Shown piece after piece: positions 44,560 through 53,472 of a DNA stretch of 64,000 nucleotides (positions are counted from its first letter, which is position 1; every line of letters begins with the position of its first letter). The notes beneath the pieces are model-generated. The model saw nothing but the letters and a program-made list of their open reading frames with translations, was not told the DNA's origin and searched no databases. The DNA is from MPNP01 sp963668325. Lineage in GTDB: Bacteria; Pseudomonadota; Alphaproteobacteria; Rhodobacterales; Rhodobacteraceae. The stretch is taken from NCBI GenBank assembly GCA_963668325.1, contig OY764222.1:1674001-1738000 (forward strand). Direction: 5' to 3'. A program made the translations under genes and the position numbers.

Positions 44560-47500
44560 CTAATCCTCAAGGAAAGGGCGAAGTTTCTTGCTTCGGCTGG
44601 GATGTTTCAATTTTCGAAGGGCCTTGGCCTCAATTTGTCGAATTCGTTCTCTGGTGACCTGAAATACCTGCCCAACCTCCTCGAGGGTATGGTCGGTTGA
44701 TACTCCAATTCCAAACCGTAGCCTGAGGACTTTTTCCTCTCTATCCGACAAACCTGCCAACACTCTGCCGGTTGTTTCCTTCAGATTTGATTGAATTGCA
44801 CTTTCAAGCGGAAGTATGGCCTGTTGGTCCTCAATAAAATCACCCAATTTGCTATCATCTTCATCACCGATTGGTGTTTCTAGGCTGATTGGTTCCTTGG
44901 CAATCTTCATTACCTTCCGGACCTTGTCCAGAGGCATATGTAGCTTTTCAGCCAATTCCTCTGGAGTAGCTTCCCGCTTCAATTCATGATGAAGCTGGCG
45001 ACTAGTCCTTCGCAATTTATTGATCGTTTCAATCATATGAACGGGTATACGGATTGTTTTGGCCTGATCTGCGATTGATCGGGTAATGGCCTGACGAACC
45101 CACCAGGTTGCATAGGTCGAGAATTTGTAACCTCGGCGATATTCAAACTTATCCACAGCTTTCATCAGGCCTATGTTACCTTCCTGGATCAAATCCAATA
45201 GCTGCAATCCCCTGTTGGTGTATTTTTTGGAAATGGAAATTACCAACCTCAAATTGGATTCAACCATTTCTTTTTTGGCCAACTGGGCTTCTCTTTCACC
45301 TTTATTTACCCGTCCTATCAACGAAAGGAACTCGTTGTCAAAAAATAATGGAGCAGTAGCTGAAATTTTTCCTCCTTCCAAAATATAATCTCTGGATAGA
45401 GGAAGCCCGGTTCCCATTTTTAACCCTACGGTTTTGGTTACTTCAATTAAGCCATTTTGGGTCTCAAGGATTTCTTTTTCGAACTTTTCAACAAATTCTT
45501 TCCAACCACGTTCAGGTTTATTTCGTATTGAATTAACCCATTTGAGATTAACTTCATTTCCCAACCAATTATCCAGAAAATCCCGTCGATTTATTCTTGC
45601 CCTTGTGGAAAGTCGTAAAATCTCATTTTGAAGTTTTAGTCTCCGGTTGTTTATCCCCTTGATTTGATCAATTAGGGCCTCAATCCTTTTCTGGTTAAAA
45701 TGGAGTGATTGAGCTAATGTTATCAGAGCATCTCGTTCCCTGATATATCGTGCCTCCTGTCTGCTGGTAAAGCGTTGGGATTCGCCCACCTCTTTCAAAA
45801 TCCTCTTGTTTTTAATTTCCTCGAATGAATATAATCTTTTGGTAATCTCCCGAAGCTTGTTAAGTACAGGTTCACGAACCAAATCTTCCAGCTCTGCAAC
45901 AGAATGATTATCCTTGTTTTCTTCTTCGCCTTCCAAACCCTCCTCAATTATACTCATCAGTGAATTGTCTTCGGCTATTGGTTTGATATCAATATTAGGA
46001 TCTTCATTTGGTAGAGGGGGTTTCAAACTATCAAAAGTTGTTTTTACATCAATTACATCGGCGATTTCTATGGATGAAGATTCAATTCTTTCCTTCCAGG
46101 AAGCAACTTCAAAAATGGTTATCGGCATTTCTGGAAGCATGCCAATGACAAGGGACCTTTTGTCCGGATACAAACTTCCATGAGAATTGAACCAGGATTC
46201 TGGAAACCTGTCCCTAAATTCCTTGCGATGCAATCCAACCTGAGTTGAAGCCTTAAATATCCTCTGCCTTATTGAGTTGACAATCGTAATCAGGGTCATT
46301 TTCTGGTTCAAATGAGACCATCGTTTGCCCTTTTTTTCTGATCCGGCCTTCCGCCAATCATTATTGATGGGGAGATTAAGGATAAAATCCTTTAATTCAT
46401 GCGGCTTGAGTTTTACTCTAGGGGCAAATTGATTAATTTCTTCTTCGAATGATGCTATGGCCTTGGCAAGGTTTTGAAATCGGGGATTTAACAATTCTGC
46501 GAAATCAACCGTGAGAGGCAGATTTTCCAGGGTTTTGAAAAATTTCTCCCGTTTTGGAAAATATTCACTGGTGTGGATTGAAATATCCTTGGTTTTTGTA
46601 TGGTTGGGGAGACCATTGAAATCAGAAATCAGTACGTTTCCTATATCCTCATATAGGGCAATCAGCTCTTCAAAAATCGCGAGGCAGTTTTCCCGGATCA
46701 GACGTTCTTTCTTTTTGTGATGAATCTTCTTCTCAGTAAATTCAATTGCACCTTTTTGGACCAGATAGTTGAAGGTGTCCTCTGTCTCCAGAATATCCGA
46801 ATATTTTATTTCCTTGGAAATAACCCTTTGCAGTTGATCAATAAGCGGCTTGAGCATGAAGGGACATTTTTTTAATTGAGCAATCCCTTTTTCATCTGAA
46901 GTAAAATCAATTCTTGCCGAAAGCTTGCCAGCGTCGAAATAAGATTCCATCAGATCTGTAGATTCGTGATAGGAAGCACCAGTTAAATTACATGTCGAGA
47001 TAAGACTACTTTCCAGTTCGTCAAAATTATCATCCAGTCGGGCAAGAAAATTTTCCCAATTACGACCTATTTTGGGGGTGAGATATTTTAGCCAATCCTG
47101 GTTGTAAGCAGTTGAATAAATGATCTCGCGAAAGGCCTGTAATTCAATCTTTTCCTGTTTGGCAATAACCAGAATTTCCTTATCAATCTTTTGAAAGGTT
47201 TTATGGGTATCACAAACCTTGTTGACCAGTACAGAAATTAAGGGGTCGTTCATTTTTACCTTGGAACAACTGTTTTTTAATTCCTCCTGACAGGCCTTGA
47301 GTTTTGCAACCTTTGATTTGTTGAAAGTTTTTTCAGGATCAAGAAGGGAAATAATTCTGTCGGAATTTAGTAGTGAATAAGTTTCAAATTTGTTGCTTAG
47401 ATTGAATATTACTCTTCGGACGTGATCAGCAGTAAATTCCTCAAAATCCGGTTCTTTGGGTTTTTGAATATCTTGGAATGTTGCATCAAGATCTATAACA

Positions 47501-49272
47501 TCGCGTAGAGATGCCGTTCCTGAAAGGATTTCATCGAACCAAATGGCTATGGCGGTGAATGTAAGTGGGCTTGTTCCCAAGGCCGCAATTAATTCCTTTC
47601 GACCAGCCTCAATTCTTTTTGCAATGGCTATTTCACCTTCGCGGGACAGTAACTCGACTGTACCCATATCACGAAAATACAGTCTGACGGGGTCATTGGT
47701 TCGATCAATGGGTAAGGTTGGCGTCGAAATCGTGACAATTTCTCTTGATTTGCTTTCCTGGGTACCGGGTACTTCCTCCAGATAATCAAATTCATACTGA
47801 AAATTATCATCAGGTTCCTGGAATTCCTCTAGGCCGGCTAGGTCACTGTCAAACAAAAGGGAATCATTTAGATCGGTCTGGGTATTCGGCAAGGCTAATC
47901 CCAGGGCTTCTCTTATCTTGATTTCAGCATAGACGGAAAAAGTTTCCTGGTCATATTCACAGGTGTCCAGGGCCTCTTCGAGGGCGATATTTGCCAAGTT
48001 AATGATTTCTGAAGTGTTGGGATTTATCAGTTTGCTCTCTTTGATCAACCGGTCGACCAAGGGTTTCATCTTGATGCCGAGCTTGCGTTTGCTTTCGACC
48101 AGTGCCTGCGAGGCTTGTTCTATTTGAATAAATATGTCACGAAACTCATCAAAATCCAAGCCAACAGCATCATAGATATTGACATATTTGGTTCGTGCAT
48201 CTTCAAATTCTTTTTTCTCCCGGGTTAATAAATCCTGCCACTTTTTAGGGATATCCTCCTTTTCTGAATACAGAGGATTGATGGCAATTTCCTTACCCTT
48301 CCAAAACATTTTAAACTCGCTGGGGCGTAATTTATGTTTCTCAACAACCTTTATTACAGCCGATTCAACTTCCAGTAGCTTTTGATGTTGATCTTCCAAA
48401 TGAGTTATGATTTTGCTGATAACCGTATGATTAAGTGATATTCTGGCAGCGATCACACCAATTTCATCTCGTTCTCGGTGAAGCCTTTTGGCCTGAGCCT
48501 TGGTATACCTAATGGAGGTTCCCTCTAAATACTTGAAACGGCGGTTAACCAAGATCTGAAACCCATCGTATTTTCGCATGAATTTCTTCATATCCCTGGC
48601 CAGGGACTTCTTGGCTTGATCATTCAATAAATTATTCTCAGTTGGATTATGGTAGTGAATGATTTTATGCTGAAACGGATTGTTTTTGTATTTTCGGGCA
48701 TGGAAGTTGAAATGATGTCTTAGACTGGAATATTGTAAGTCGACAATGGTTTCCCATTGGATTTCATCAACCTTTAATAGGTCATTAAACTTGGCCAACA
48801 TCTTGAAAGCAAAGGGAGATGTATAAATAGCCCTTGTTAAATCATTCATGGCCAAGGCTATCTGTTGGGTGAGTTTATGCTCTTCTTCTGGTGAAATATC
48901 GGAATCATCCTCTTCTTCAATCTCACCACGGGATTTCAAGTTGTCATTTTCAGACACTGGAGAAGGGTAAGCCCCATTTCTAGAAAATTGACCCGGAGAA
49001 TTATTGGTACCATCAATTAATTCAATCCCCTTTTCTTCAAGAAATGTCAGGGCTTTTTCAGTTTTTTCTTCGCAGTTAAAATGGGACAGGAGGAAATTCT
49101 TCACCTCATGGAGATTCAGGTTTCCATCCTTATCCGAATGGACCGAAATTTCTTGGAGAATCTCTGCCCAGTCATCGGAATCGGGGTTATCAAATATTGG
49201 TGTTCCGTCGCCGTTTTTTAGTAATTCGGTAAAATCTTCATTTTCAAATTCATCACTCGAATTGATTGCCAT
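44560..49272 (-). CDS. rpoD: Primary sigma factor RpoD with a quadruplicated non-conserved region (1570 aa)
   Basis: The frame is open for 1570 residues; alphaproteobacterial RpoD is usually about 610-680. Region 1.1-like: about 33-90. Functional region 1.2: 521-558 (NDPVRLYFRDMG, LSREGEIAIAKRIEAGR). Functional region 2: about 1313-1400 (VESNLRLVISISKKYTNRG, STYATWWVRQAITRSIADQA). Regions 3 and 4: 1405-1570 with the HTH EEVGQVFQVTRERIRQIEAK. Between and before these, the non-conserved region occurs four times. A 32-residue gap-free block with P at position 2 starts at residues 152, 568, 803 and 1049. A later block keeps Trp at 345, 739, 985 and 1257, each 25 residues after an aromatic or Leu. 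Residues 126-153 repeat region 1.2 and 405-457 repeat region 2, without the promoter-melting Trp pair. Confidence 0.95.
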   Translation of the reverse strand: MAINSSDEFENEDFTELLKNGDGTPIFDNPDSDDWAEILQEISVHSDKDGNLNLHEVKNFLLSHFNCEEKTEKALTFLEEKGIELIDGTNNSPGQFSRNGAYPSPVSENDNLKSRGEIEEEDDSDISPEEEHKLTQQIALAMNDLTRAIYTSPFAFKMLAKFNDLLKVDEIQWETIVDLQYSSLRHHFNFHARKYKNNPFQHKIIHYHNPTENNLLNDQAKKSLARDMKKFMRKYDGFQILVNRRFKYLEGTSIRYTKAQAKRLHRERDEIGVIAARISLNHTVISKIITHLEDQHQKLLEVESAVIKVVEKHKLRPSEFKMFWKGKEIAINPLYSEKEDIPKKWQDLLTREKKEFEDARTKYVNIYDAVGLDFDEFRDIFIQIEQASQALVESKRKLGIKMKPLVDRLIKESKLINPNTSEIINLANIALEEALDTCEYDQETFSVYAEIKIREALGLALPNTQTDLNDSLLFDSDLAGLEEFQEPDDNFQYEFDYLEEVPGTQESKSREIVTISTPTLPIDRTNDPVRLYFRDMGTVELLSREGEIAIAKRIEAGRKELIAALGTSPLTFTAIAIWFDEILSGTASLRDVIDLDATFQDIQKPKEPDFEEFTADHVRRVIFNLSNKFETYSLLNSDRIISLLDPEKTFNKSKVAKLKACQEELKNSCSKVKMNDPLISVLVNKVCDTHKTFQKIDKEILVIAKQEKIELQAFREIIYSTAYNQDWLKYLTPKIGRNWENFLARLDDNFDELESSLISTCNLTGASYHESTDLMESYFDAGKLSARIDFTSDEKGIAQLKKCPFMLKPLIDQLQRVISKEIKYSDILETEDTFNYLVQKGAIEFTEKKIHHKKKERLIRENCLAIFEELIALYEDIGNVLISDFNGLPNHTKTKDISIHTSEYFPKREKFFKTLENLPLTVDFAELLNPRFQNLAKAIASFEEEINQFAPRVKLKPHELKDFILNLPINNDWRKAGSEKKGKRWSHLNQKMTLITIVNSIRQRIFKASTQVGLHRKEFRDRFPESWFNSHGSLYPDKRSLVIGMLPEMPITIFEVASWKERIESSSIEIADVIDVKTTFDSLKPPLPNEDPNIDIKPIAEDNSLMSIIEEGLEGEEENKDNHSVAELEDLVREPVLNKLREITKRLYSFEEIKNKRILKEVGESQRFTSRQEARYIRERDALITLAQSLHFNQKRIEALIDQIKGINNRRLKLQNEILRLSTRARINRRDFLDNWLGNEVNLKWVNSIRNKPERGWKEFVEKFEKEILETQNGLIEVTKTVGLKMGTGLPLSRDYILEGGKISATAPLFFDNEFLSLIGRVNKGEREAQLAKKEMVESNLRLVISISKKYTNRGLQLLDLIQEGNIGLMKAVDKFEYRRGYKFSTYATWWVRQAITRSIADQAKTIRIPVHMIETINKLRRTSRQLHHELKREATPEELAEKLHMPLDKVRKVMKIAKEPISLETPIGDEDDSKLGDFIEDQQAILPLESAIQSNLKETTGRVLAGLSDREEKVLRLRFGIGVSTDHTLEEVGQVFQVTRERIRQIEAKALRKLKHPSRSKKLRPFLED

Positions 49273-49522
49273 AGAAAATTCCGTTGTTGTTGACTATTAG
49301 GGGGAGATTGGGCAGCCTGTCCTCCATACTTTGGCGGGTGTCCTCTTTTCGGTTAAATAAATAACCATAGGTCTAATTGTTATTGGAGCACTAGCCTCAA
49401 GGCACATTACAAGTAATAGATAGTTTTTTAGAATCAATTTTCAAAGATGCCCGAAGGGGAATTTCTATTGGTCAAAAACAGAAAACTATTGGAGAGGGGA
49501 TTTTGTCAGAATTCAATAGGGC

Positions 49523-51592
49523 TTATTCACCGACAAGGTTTTGTAAGTCAATATAGTCTTTTTTGGAAATTCGATGCGAGTTATCCATAACCATCTCGTT
49601 TTCATTCGGAGGATTAGTAACTTCGGCAGTTTTGACCGCCTTGGTATCTTTGGAAAAGGTGTTTCCCTTGGGTAACACAGAGGCAATTATCTCCTCCAGG
49701 CGTTCCCTGTCCTCTTTTTGTTCACTACTCCCAGAATCGGAAGATACTTTTCCCTGGTCCAAAACATTACTTTCGATCTTATCCTGTTTCTGGTTTGCAT
49801 CCTTGAGTAAGTTCAAAAGCTCATTATTGAGCTCCTTTCCGGTAGGATTTCTAATTTCCTCAACGAGGTTTCTCTGGTGCTGTAGATTCTGCAAACGTTC
49901 CAAAGTGGATTGAAAAAGAACCTTTGCTTCCTTGCTCAAGTTAGGATCAGAAATTTCCGGAAGGATGGTTATTTCCTTTAAGTTCAACAGTTCTAATATT
50001 TCCTGCGAAAACTCACTTTGCTTTAATTTATCCAAAAGACTTTGGCTGGGTAAGGTAAGGGGTTCTGGGAGACTTAATAAATAGGACCTGATACCATTCA
50101 ATTCATTTGTATAAAAATCATAGGATTCCAGCTCTTCAATGGAACTTTCAACTATTTCTGGATGGTGCAAACATAGGGAAATCAATAAAGCTTCATGGAG
50201 AAAAAACTCGGAGTCTTTATTCAATTTTCCTGGTGGGGTTAGAGTTTCTTTAACTTTTTTCGACAGGTTGCTGGGTTCCAGTTTCCTGTTCCCTTGTTTC
50301 CTGGACTGAGTACGAACATACGCATTAAAGTACCATTTATCCAGATCTTGATTATAAAGCTTACGGACAACGGAATGTTGAATTTGGTTTATTTTGCCAG
50401 TCAGCGTGTCCTTGAGCAAGGTTCTTGAGTTCAGGGTATCAAATCTTTTGCCATATGTTTCCGATGCACACATATATTCAAAAAGTTCCAAGGATTGATT
50501 AAGACAATCCCTCATACCTGTAACCCCTCTTTTTCTAATCATATCATCCGGGTCAAGGCCATCTGGCAAGGAACAAAACCGTAAAGATCTACCTGGTGAT
50601 AGAGAAGGGAGGGCAATGTCAACAATTCTTTTGGCGGCTCGAATACCTGCTTCATCACCATCCATGGCAAAAATGGGTAATGGAGACAAACGCCATAACT
50701 GGGCCAAATGTTCTTGTGTTACTGCGGTGCCAAGAGGAGCTACCGTGGCAGTAAAACCTGCTTGATGAAGTGCTATGACGTCCATGTATCCTTCGGCAAC
50801 AAGGAGAGGGTTTTCCTTACCTATCGAAGAAGAAGCATTATGTAAATTATAAAGAATGAGCCCCTTGTTAAAAATCTGGGTATTGGGGGAATTTAGATAT
50901 TTCGCCGGTACCTTGGGGTCCATGGCCCTTCCACCAAAAGCGATAATTCGAGCCCTACTGTCCTGAATGGGAAAAATTATCCTGTCCCGGAAGGTGGTAT
51001 ATATCCCATTCCCATTATCCCTCGGTTTAGCTAAACCAGCCTCGATTATCTGCTCATTGGTGTATCCTGTATCGTTAAGAATTTTGATTAATTCCATATT
51101 ATTGGGGGCATATCCAATGCCAAAATCCTTGACAATCGAGGGCTTTAATCCCCTGGATTTAAGATAATCCTTCGATGTTCTGCCAACTTTAGAATTTAAC
51201 TGCTCCTGATAGTGACGAGCAGCAATTTCATGAATTATAACTAAATGATTAACTTTTTTTGCCTGTTCCTTTTCCTTACCAGTGGGTTCCGGAATGGGCA
51301 GGTTAGCCTCAGCGGCTAGAAACTTTACCGAATCGGCAAAACTCATACCCCTGCTTTTTTGGAGGAAAGTATAGACATTTCCTTTTTCTTGACAGGAAAA
51401 ACAATAGTAAGTACCCCTGGATTCAGTTGCGTGAAAAGAGGGGGTTTTTTCTGAATGGAAAGGGCAACAGGCCCAGAAATCCCCCTTGGCAGCCTTGGTT
51501 TTTTTTGAATCCCAAGTAACAAACTTTCCCAAAATTCGGGAAATTGAGGTTACCCTGTTCAGTTCATCAATAAATTCTGGAGGAAAAGCCAT
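49523..51592 (-). CDS. dnaG: DNA primase
   Basis: 689 residues. The N-terminal zinc site has CPFHSEKTPSFHATESRGTY (C43, H46) with YYCFSCQEKG (C64, C67). The RNA polymerase core has GRAMDPKVPAKYLNSP and the TOPRIM segments LLVAEGYMDVIALHQAGF and PIFAMDGDEAGIRAAKRI. The C-terminal 250 residues would form the helicase-binding region, with a Glu/Ser/Lys-rich linker near 600-680. It makes RNA primers for replication. It lies 250 bp upstream of rpoD on the same strand, the classical macromolecular-synthesis arrangement; rpsU is not in this window. Confidence 0.95.
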   Translation of the reverse strand: MAFPPEFIDELNRVTSISRILGKFVTWDSKKTKAAKGDFWACCPFHSEKTPSFHATESRGTYYCFSCQEKGNVYTFLQKSRGMSFADSVKFLAAEANLPIPEPTGKEKEQAKKVNHLVIIHEIAARHYQEQLNSKVGRTSKDYLKSRGLKPSIVKDFGIGYAPNNMELIKILNDTGYTNEQIIEAGLAKPRDNGNGIYTTFRDRIIFPIQDSRARIIAFGGRAMDPKVPAKYLNSPNTQIFNKGLILYNLHNASSSIGKENPLLVAEGYMDVIALHQAGFTATVAPLGTAVTQEHLAQLWRLSPLPIFAMDGDEAGIRAAKRIVDIALPSLSPGRSLRFCSLPDGLDPDDMIRKRGVTGMRDCLNQSLELFEYMCASETYGKRFDTLNSRTLLKDTLTGKINQIQHSVVRKLYNQDLDKWYFNAYVRTQSRKQGNRKLEPSNLSKKVKETLTPPGKLNKDSEFFLHEALLISLCLHHPEIVESSIEELESYDFYTNELNGIRSYLLSLPEPLTLPSQSLLDKLKQSEFSQEILELLNLKEITILPEISDPNLSKEAKVLFQSTLERLQNLQHQRNLVEEIRNPTGKELNNELLNLLKDANQKQDKIESNVLDQGKVSSDSGSSEQKEDRERLEEIIASVLPKGNTFSKDTKAVKTAEVTNPPNENEMVMDNSHRISKKDYIDLQNLVGE

Positions 51593-51627
51593 GCTCTAAT
51601 TATGAACAATTTTCGAATTATTCAAAA

Positions 51628-51945
51628 TTAATTGTTTTGAATTTTTACCTTTTGGCTCAGTTCATTGGTCTGACGGTCATAAATCAGCAATTCATTATCG
51701 GAAGTTAAGATCAAATACCAGTCTTTGGCCTGGGTAAAGGCTTCAATCTCGGCTCCTTGGGGGAGGTTAATTTGTTCGGGAAGAGGGGATAAAGCAGAAG
51801 AATCGCCGATTGAATTAAATCGGTAAACAAACATACCAACAATTGTTAAAAAACCTATTATTAAGGTAACAGTAAGAACTGCTACCAGAATTTTTAACCA
51901 TTTCAATCCTGTTGGCTCAGAAGGGTTATCAGGAGAATTATTCAT
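51628..51945 (-). CDS. DUF6476-like small membrane protein
   Basis: 105 residues with one membrane segment (about 18-42, ILVAVLTVTLIIGFLTIVGM) and a short periplasmic part with ALSPLPEQINLPQGAEIEAF and WYLILTSDNELLIYD. This is the alphaproteobacterial DUF6476 pattern, a gene often found next to rluD. Its ATG overlaps that of the divergent rluD: minus-strand CAT at 51943-51945 and plus-strand ATG at 51944-51946. The function is unknown. Confidence 0.75.
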   Translation of the reverse strand: MNNSPDNPSEPTGLKWLKILVAVLTVTLIIGFLTIVGMFVYRFNSIGDSSALSPLPEQINLPQGAEIEAFTQAKDWYLILTSDNELLIYDRQTNELSQKVKIQNN

Positions 51946-52966
51946 GAATGATGATCCTAAAACTTTTTCGTTTCAATTAGGAGAGGGTCCTCCGACAAGA
52001 TTGGATAGGACCCTGACAAGCCTCCTCCCCGAGGAACTTGAAATAAGCAGGTCCCGGGTAAGCAAGTTAATTAAAGAGGGTTATGTATCTTTGCAAGGAA
52101 AAGCAATTACAATTCCTAAAACCCTGGTTCACCAGGATCAGACCCTGGTCATAAAAGTCCCTGAAACAAGTGCAAACCATATCAAGCCCGAGAATATTCC
52201 ATTGGATATTGTCCATGAAGATGCTGAAATCATCGTTATCAACAAACCAGCAGGATTGGTGGTTCACCCTGGTGCAGGAAATCCTACCGGGACCTTGGTA
52301 AATGCTCTGGTTTTTCATTTTGGCTTAAACCTGTCACGGAATAGGGATCAAATACGACCTGGTATTGTTCACAGGCTGGACAAAGATACGACGGGGTTAA
52401 TGGTTGTTGCCAAGACTGACCGGGCCATGCATTCCCTTACCAAACAATTTTGGTCCCGTACGGCGAAACGGATTTACCATGCTCTGATTAAAGGAGTTCC
52501 AACAATACCCGCGTTACTTGTTAAGAATTTGAACTGTCTTGAATTTGAACAAGAAGAGATATTTCGGATATTTCCAAATATTGGTCGTCATCCAAACAAT
52601 CGAAGAAAATTCACTGCTTTGAGTTCGGGAGGGAAAAAGGCCATAACCCGGTTTCAGGTTATTGAGATATTTCAGGAAAGGTCGCTATCTCTAGTCAAAT
52701 GCTGGCTAAAAACAGGAAGAACCCACCAGATTAGGGTTCATATGGACTATATTGGACACCCCATAATCGGCGATCAGCTCTATGGGCAAGGCCAACAAAA
52801 TATAAATTTTCCAAAATCAAGTATTGATGAGGCTGTAAGTGGCTTTACCCGGCAGGCCCTTCATGCAGGCCAATTGGAACTTATGCATCCCAAAACAAGG
52901 GAACACATGGTTTTTAAAATCGGTTTGCCCGATGATTTGGAGCAGTTGATTTCCAAAATCCGATAA
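51944..52966 (+). CDS. rluD: Ribosomal large subunit pseudouridine synthase D family
   Basis: 340 residues: an N-terminal S4 domain (about 20-75, with LDRTLTSLLPEELEISRSRV) and an RsuA/RluA catalytic domain with IVHRLDKDTTGLMVVAKTDR, where the Asp of RLDxxT is the nucleophile. GLVVHPGAGNPTGTLVNAL and KTGRTHQIRVHM are also conserved. It isomerises uridines in helix 69 of 23S rRNA. It is followed by a split GFA gene and the IS, then by rpoH. The start codon overlaps that of the divergent DUF6476 gene, so either the two share a divergent promoter inside the coding DNA or one start lies further in. Confidence 0.94.
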   Translation: MNDDPKTFSFQLGEGPPTRLDRTLTSLLPEELEISRSRVSKLIKEGYVSLQGKAITIPKTLVHQDQTLVIKVPETSANHIKPENIPLDIVHEDAEIIVINKPAGLVVHPGAGNPTGTLVNALVFHFGLNLSRNRDQIRPGIVHRLDKDTTGLMVVAKTDRAMHSLTKQFWSRTAKRIYHALIKGVPTIPALLVKNLNCLEFEQEEIFRIFPNIGRHPNNRRKFTALSSGGKKAITRFQVIEIFQERSLSLVKCWLKTGRTHQIRVHMDYIGHPIIGDQLYGQGQQNINFPKSSIDEAVSGFTRQALHAGQLELMHPKTREHMVFKIGLPDDLEQLISKIR

Positions 52967-53155
52967 GATGAAAGAATACTTCAACCTAACCATAGTGAGT
53001 GTTTGAGTGTTTGCATTTACAACTTCGAAAGTTGTTTTTTCCACAATGCAAGTGAATTCCTACTTGGGAATAACAAAACTATAGCAATTGGTACTTTTCT
53101 AATTAATCGCTGTGTGAAAGAAGGAACGGTTGCTCACTTCATCTACAACAAGAAC

Positions 53156-53319
53156 TCAGTAATATTTCGATAATTTAGGTAAGTCGTCTGTTAGTTCGTA
53201 GTATTGGCCCTTATCGCTTACATAGATGTGTTTGCCCTCCACCAGATCGTCAGATTGGTCAAGGGTTCCAGCCATAATGGTGACCTCGTCACTGTCTTTA
53301 GCTTGCCAAAACAAGCTAG
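53156..53319 (-). pseudogene. GFA-family gene, 3' fragment (split by IS)
   Basis: Reading the minus strand, SLFWQAKDSDEVTIMAGTLD and HIYVSDKGQYYELTDDLPKL form the C-terminal third of a GFA (glutathione-dependent formaldehyde-activating-like) zinc protein. The 5' fragment lies beyond the IS at 55143-55394 and ends GFCRCCGSSL; joining them at the 8-bp duplication restores CRCCGSSLFWQAKD without a base lost. The open frame runs upstream into the IS (to 53362) and is not the true N-terminus. Confidence 0.9.
53312..53319 (+). repeat. Target-site duplication, left copy
   Basis: CAAGCTAG directly left of the IS end TGTCTGCCC. The same eight bases follow the right end at 55143. The copies are identical. 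Confidence 0.9.
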
Positions 53320-53349
53320 TGTCTGCCCGAGAATGATTTAATTGTTCCC

Positions 53350-53371
53350 AAACCCCTTGCAATAGGGGTTT
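53350..53371 (+). terminator. Stem-loop near the left end of the IS
   Basis: AAACCCC pairs with GGGGTTT across an 8-base loop, followed by T. Placed between the left end and the transposase start, it could block read-through transcription into the transposase, as in other insertion sequences. Confidence 0.5.
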
Positions 53372-53472
53372 TGATATGCGAATCTTCTTTCAAGATCAGT
53401 TCTAAAATATGTTTTTTCCCAAAATAAGGCCTGATCTTATCCAAAAGTAACACTTCTTCGAGCGATGAGACA

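Noticed and set aside
42862..44560. FMN riboswitch upstream of the rib genes
   Set aside because: The gaps before ribE, ribD and nrdR are short and show no RFN-type conserved blocks.
44560..49272. RpoD as an artificial fusion of several genes
   Set aside because: One frame without stops spans 4.7 kb, ends in canonical regions 2-4, and the extra parts are related to the sigma NCR, not to foreign genes.
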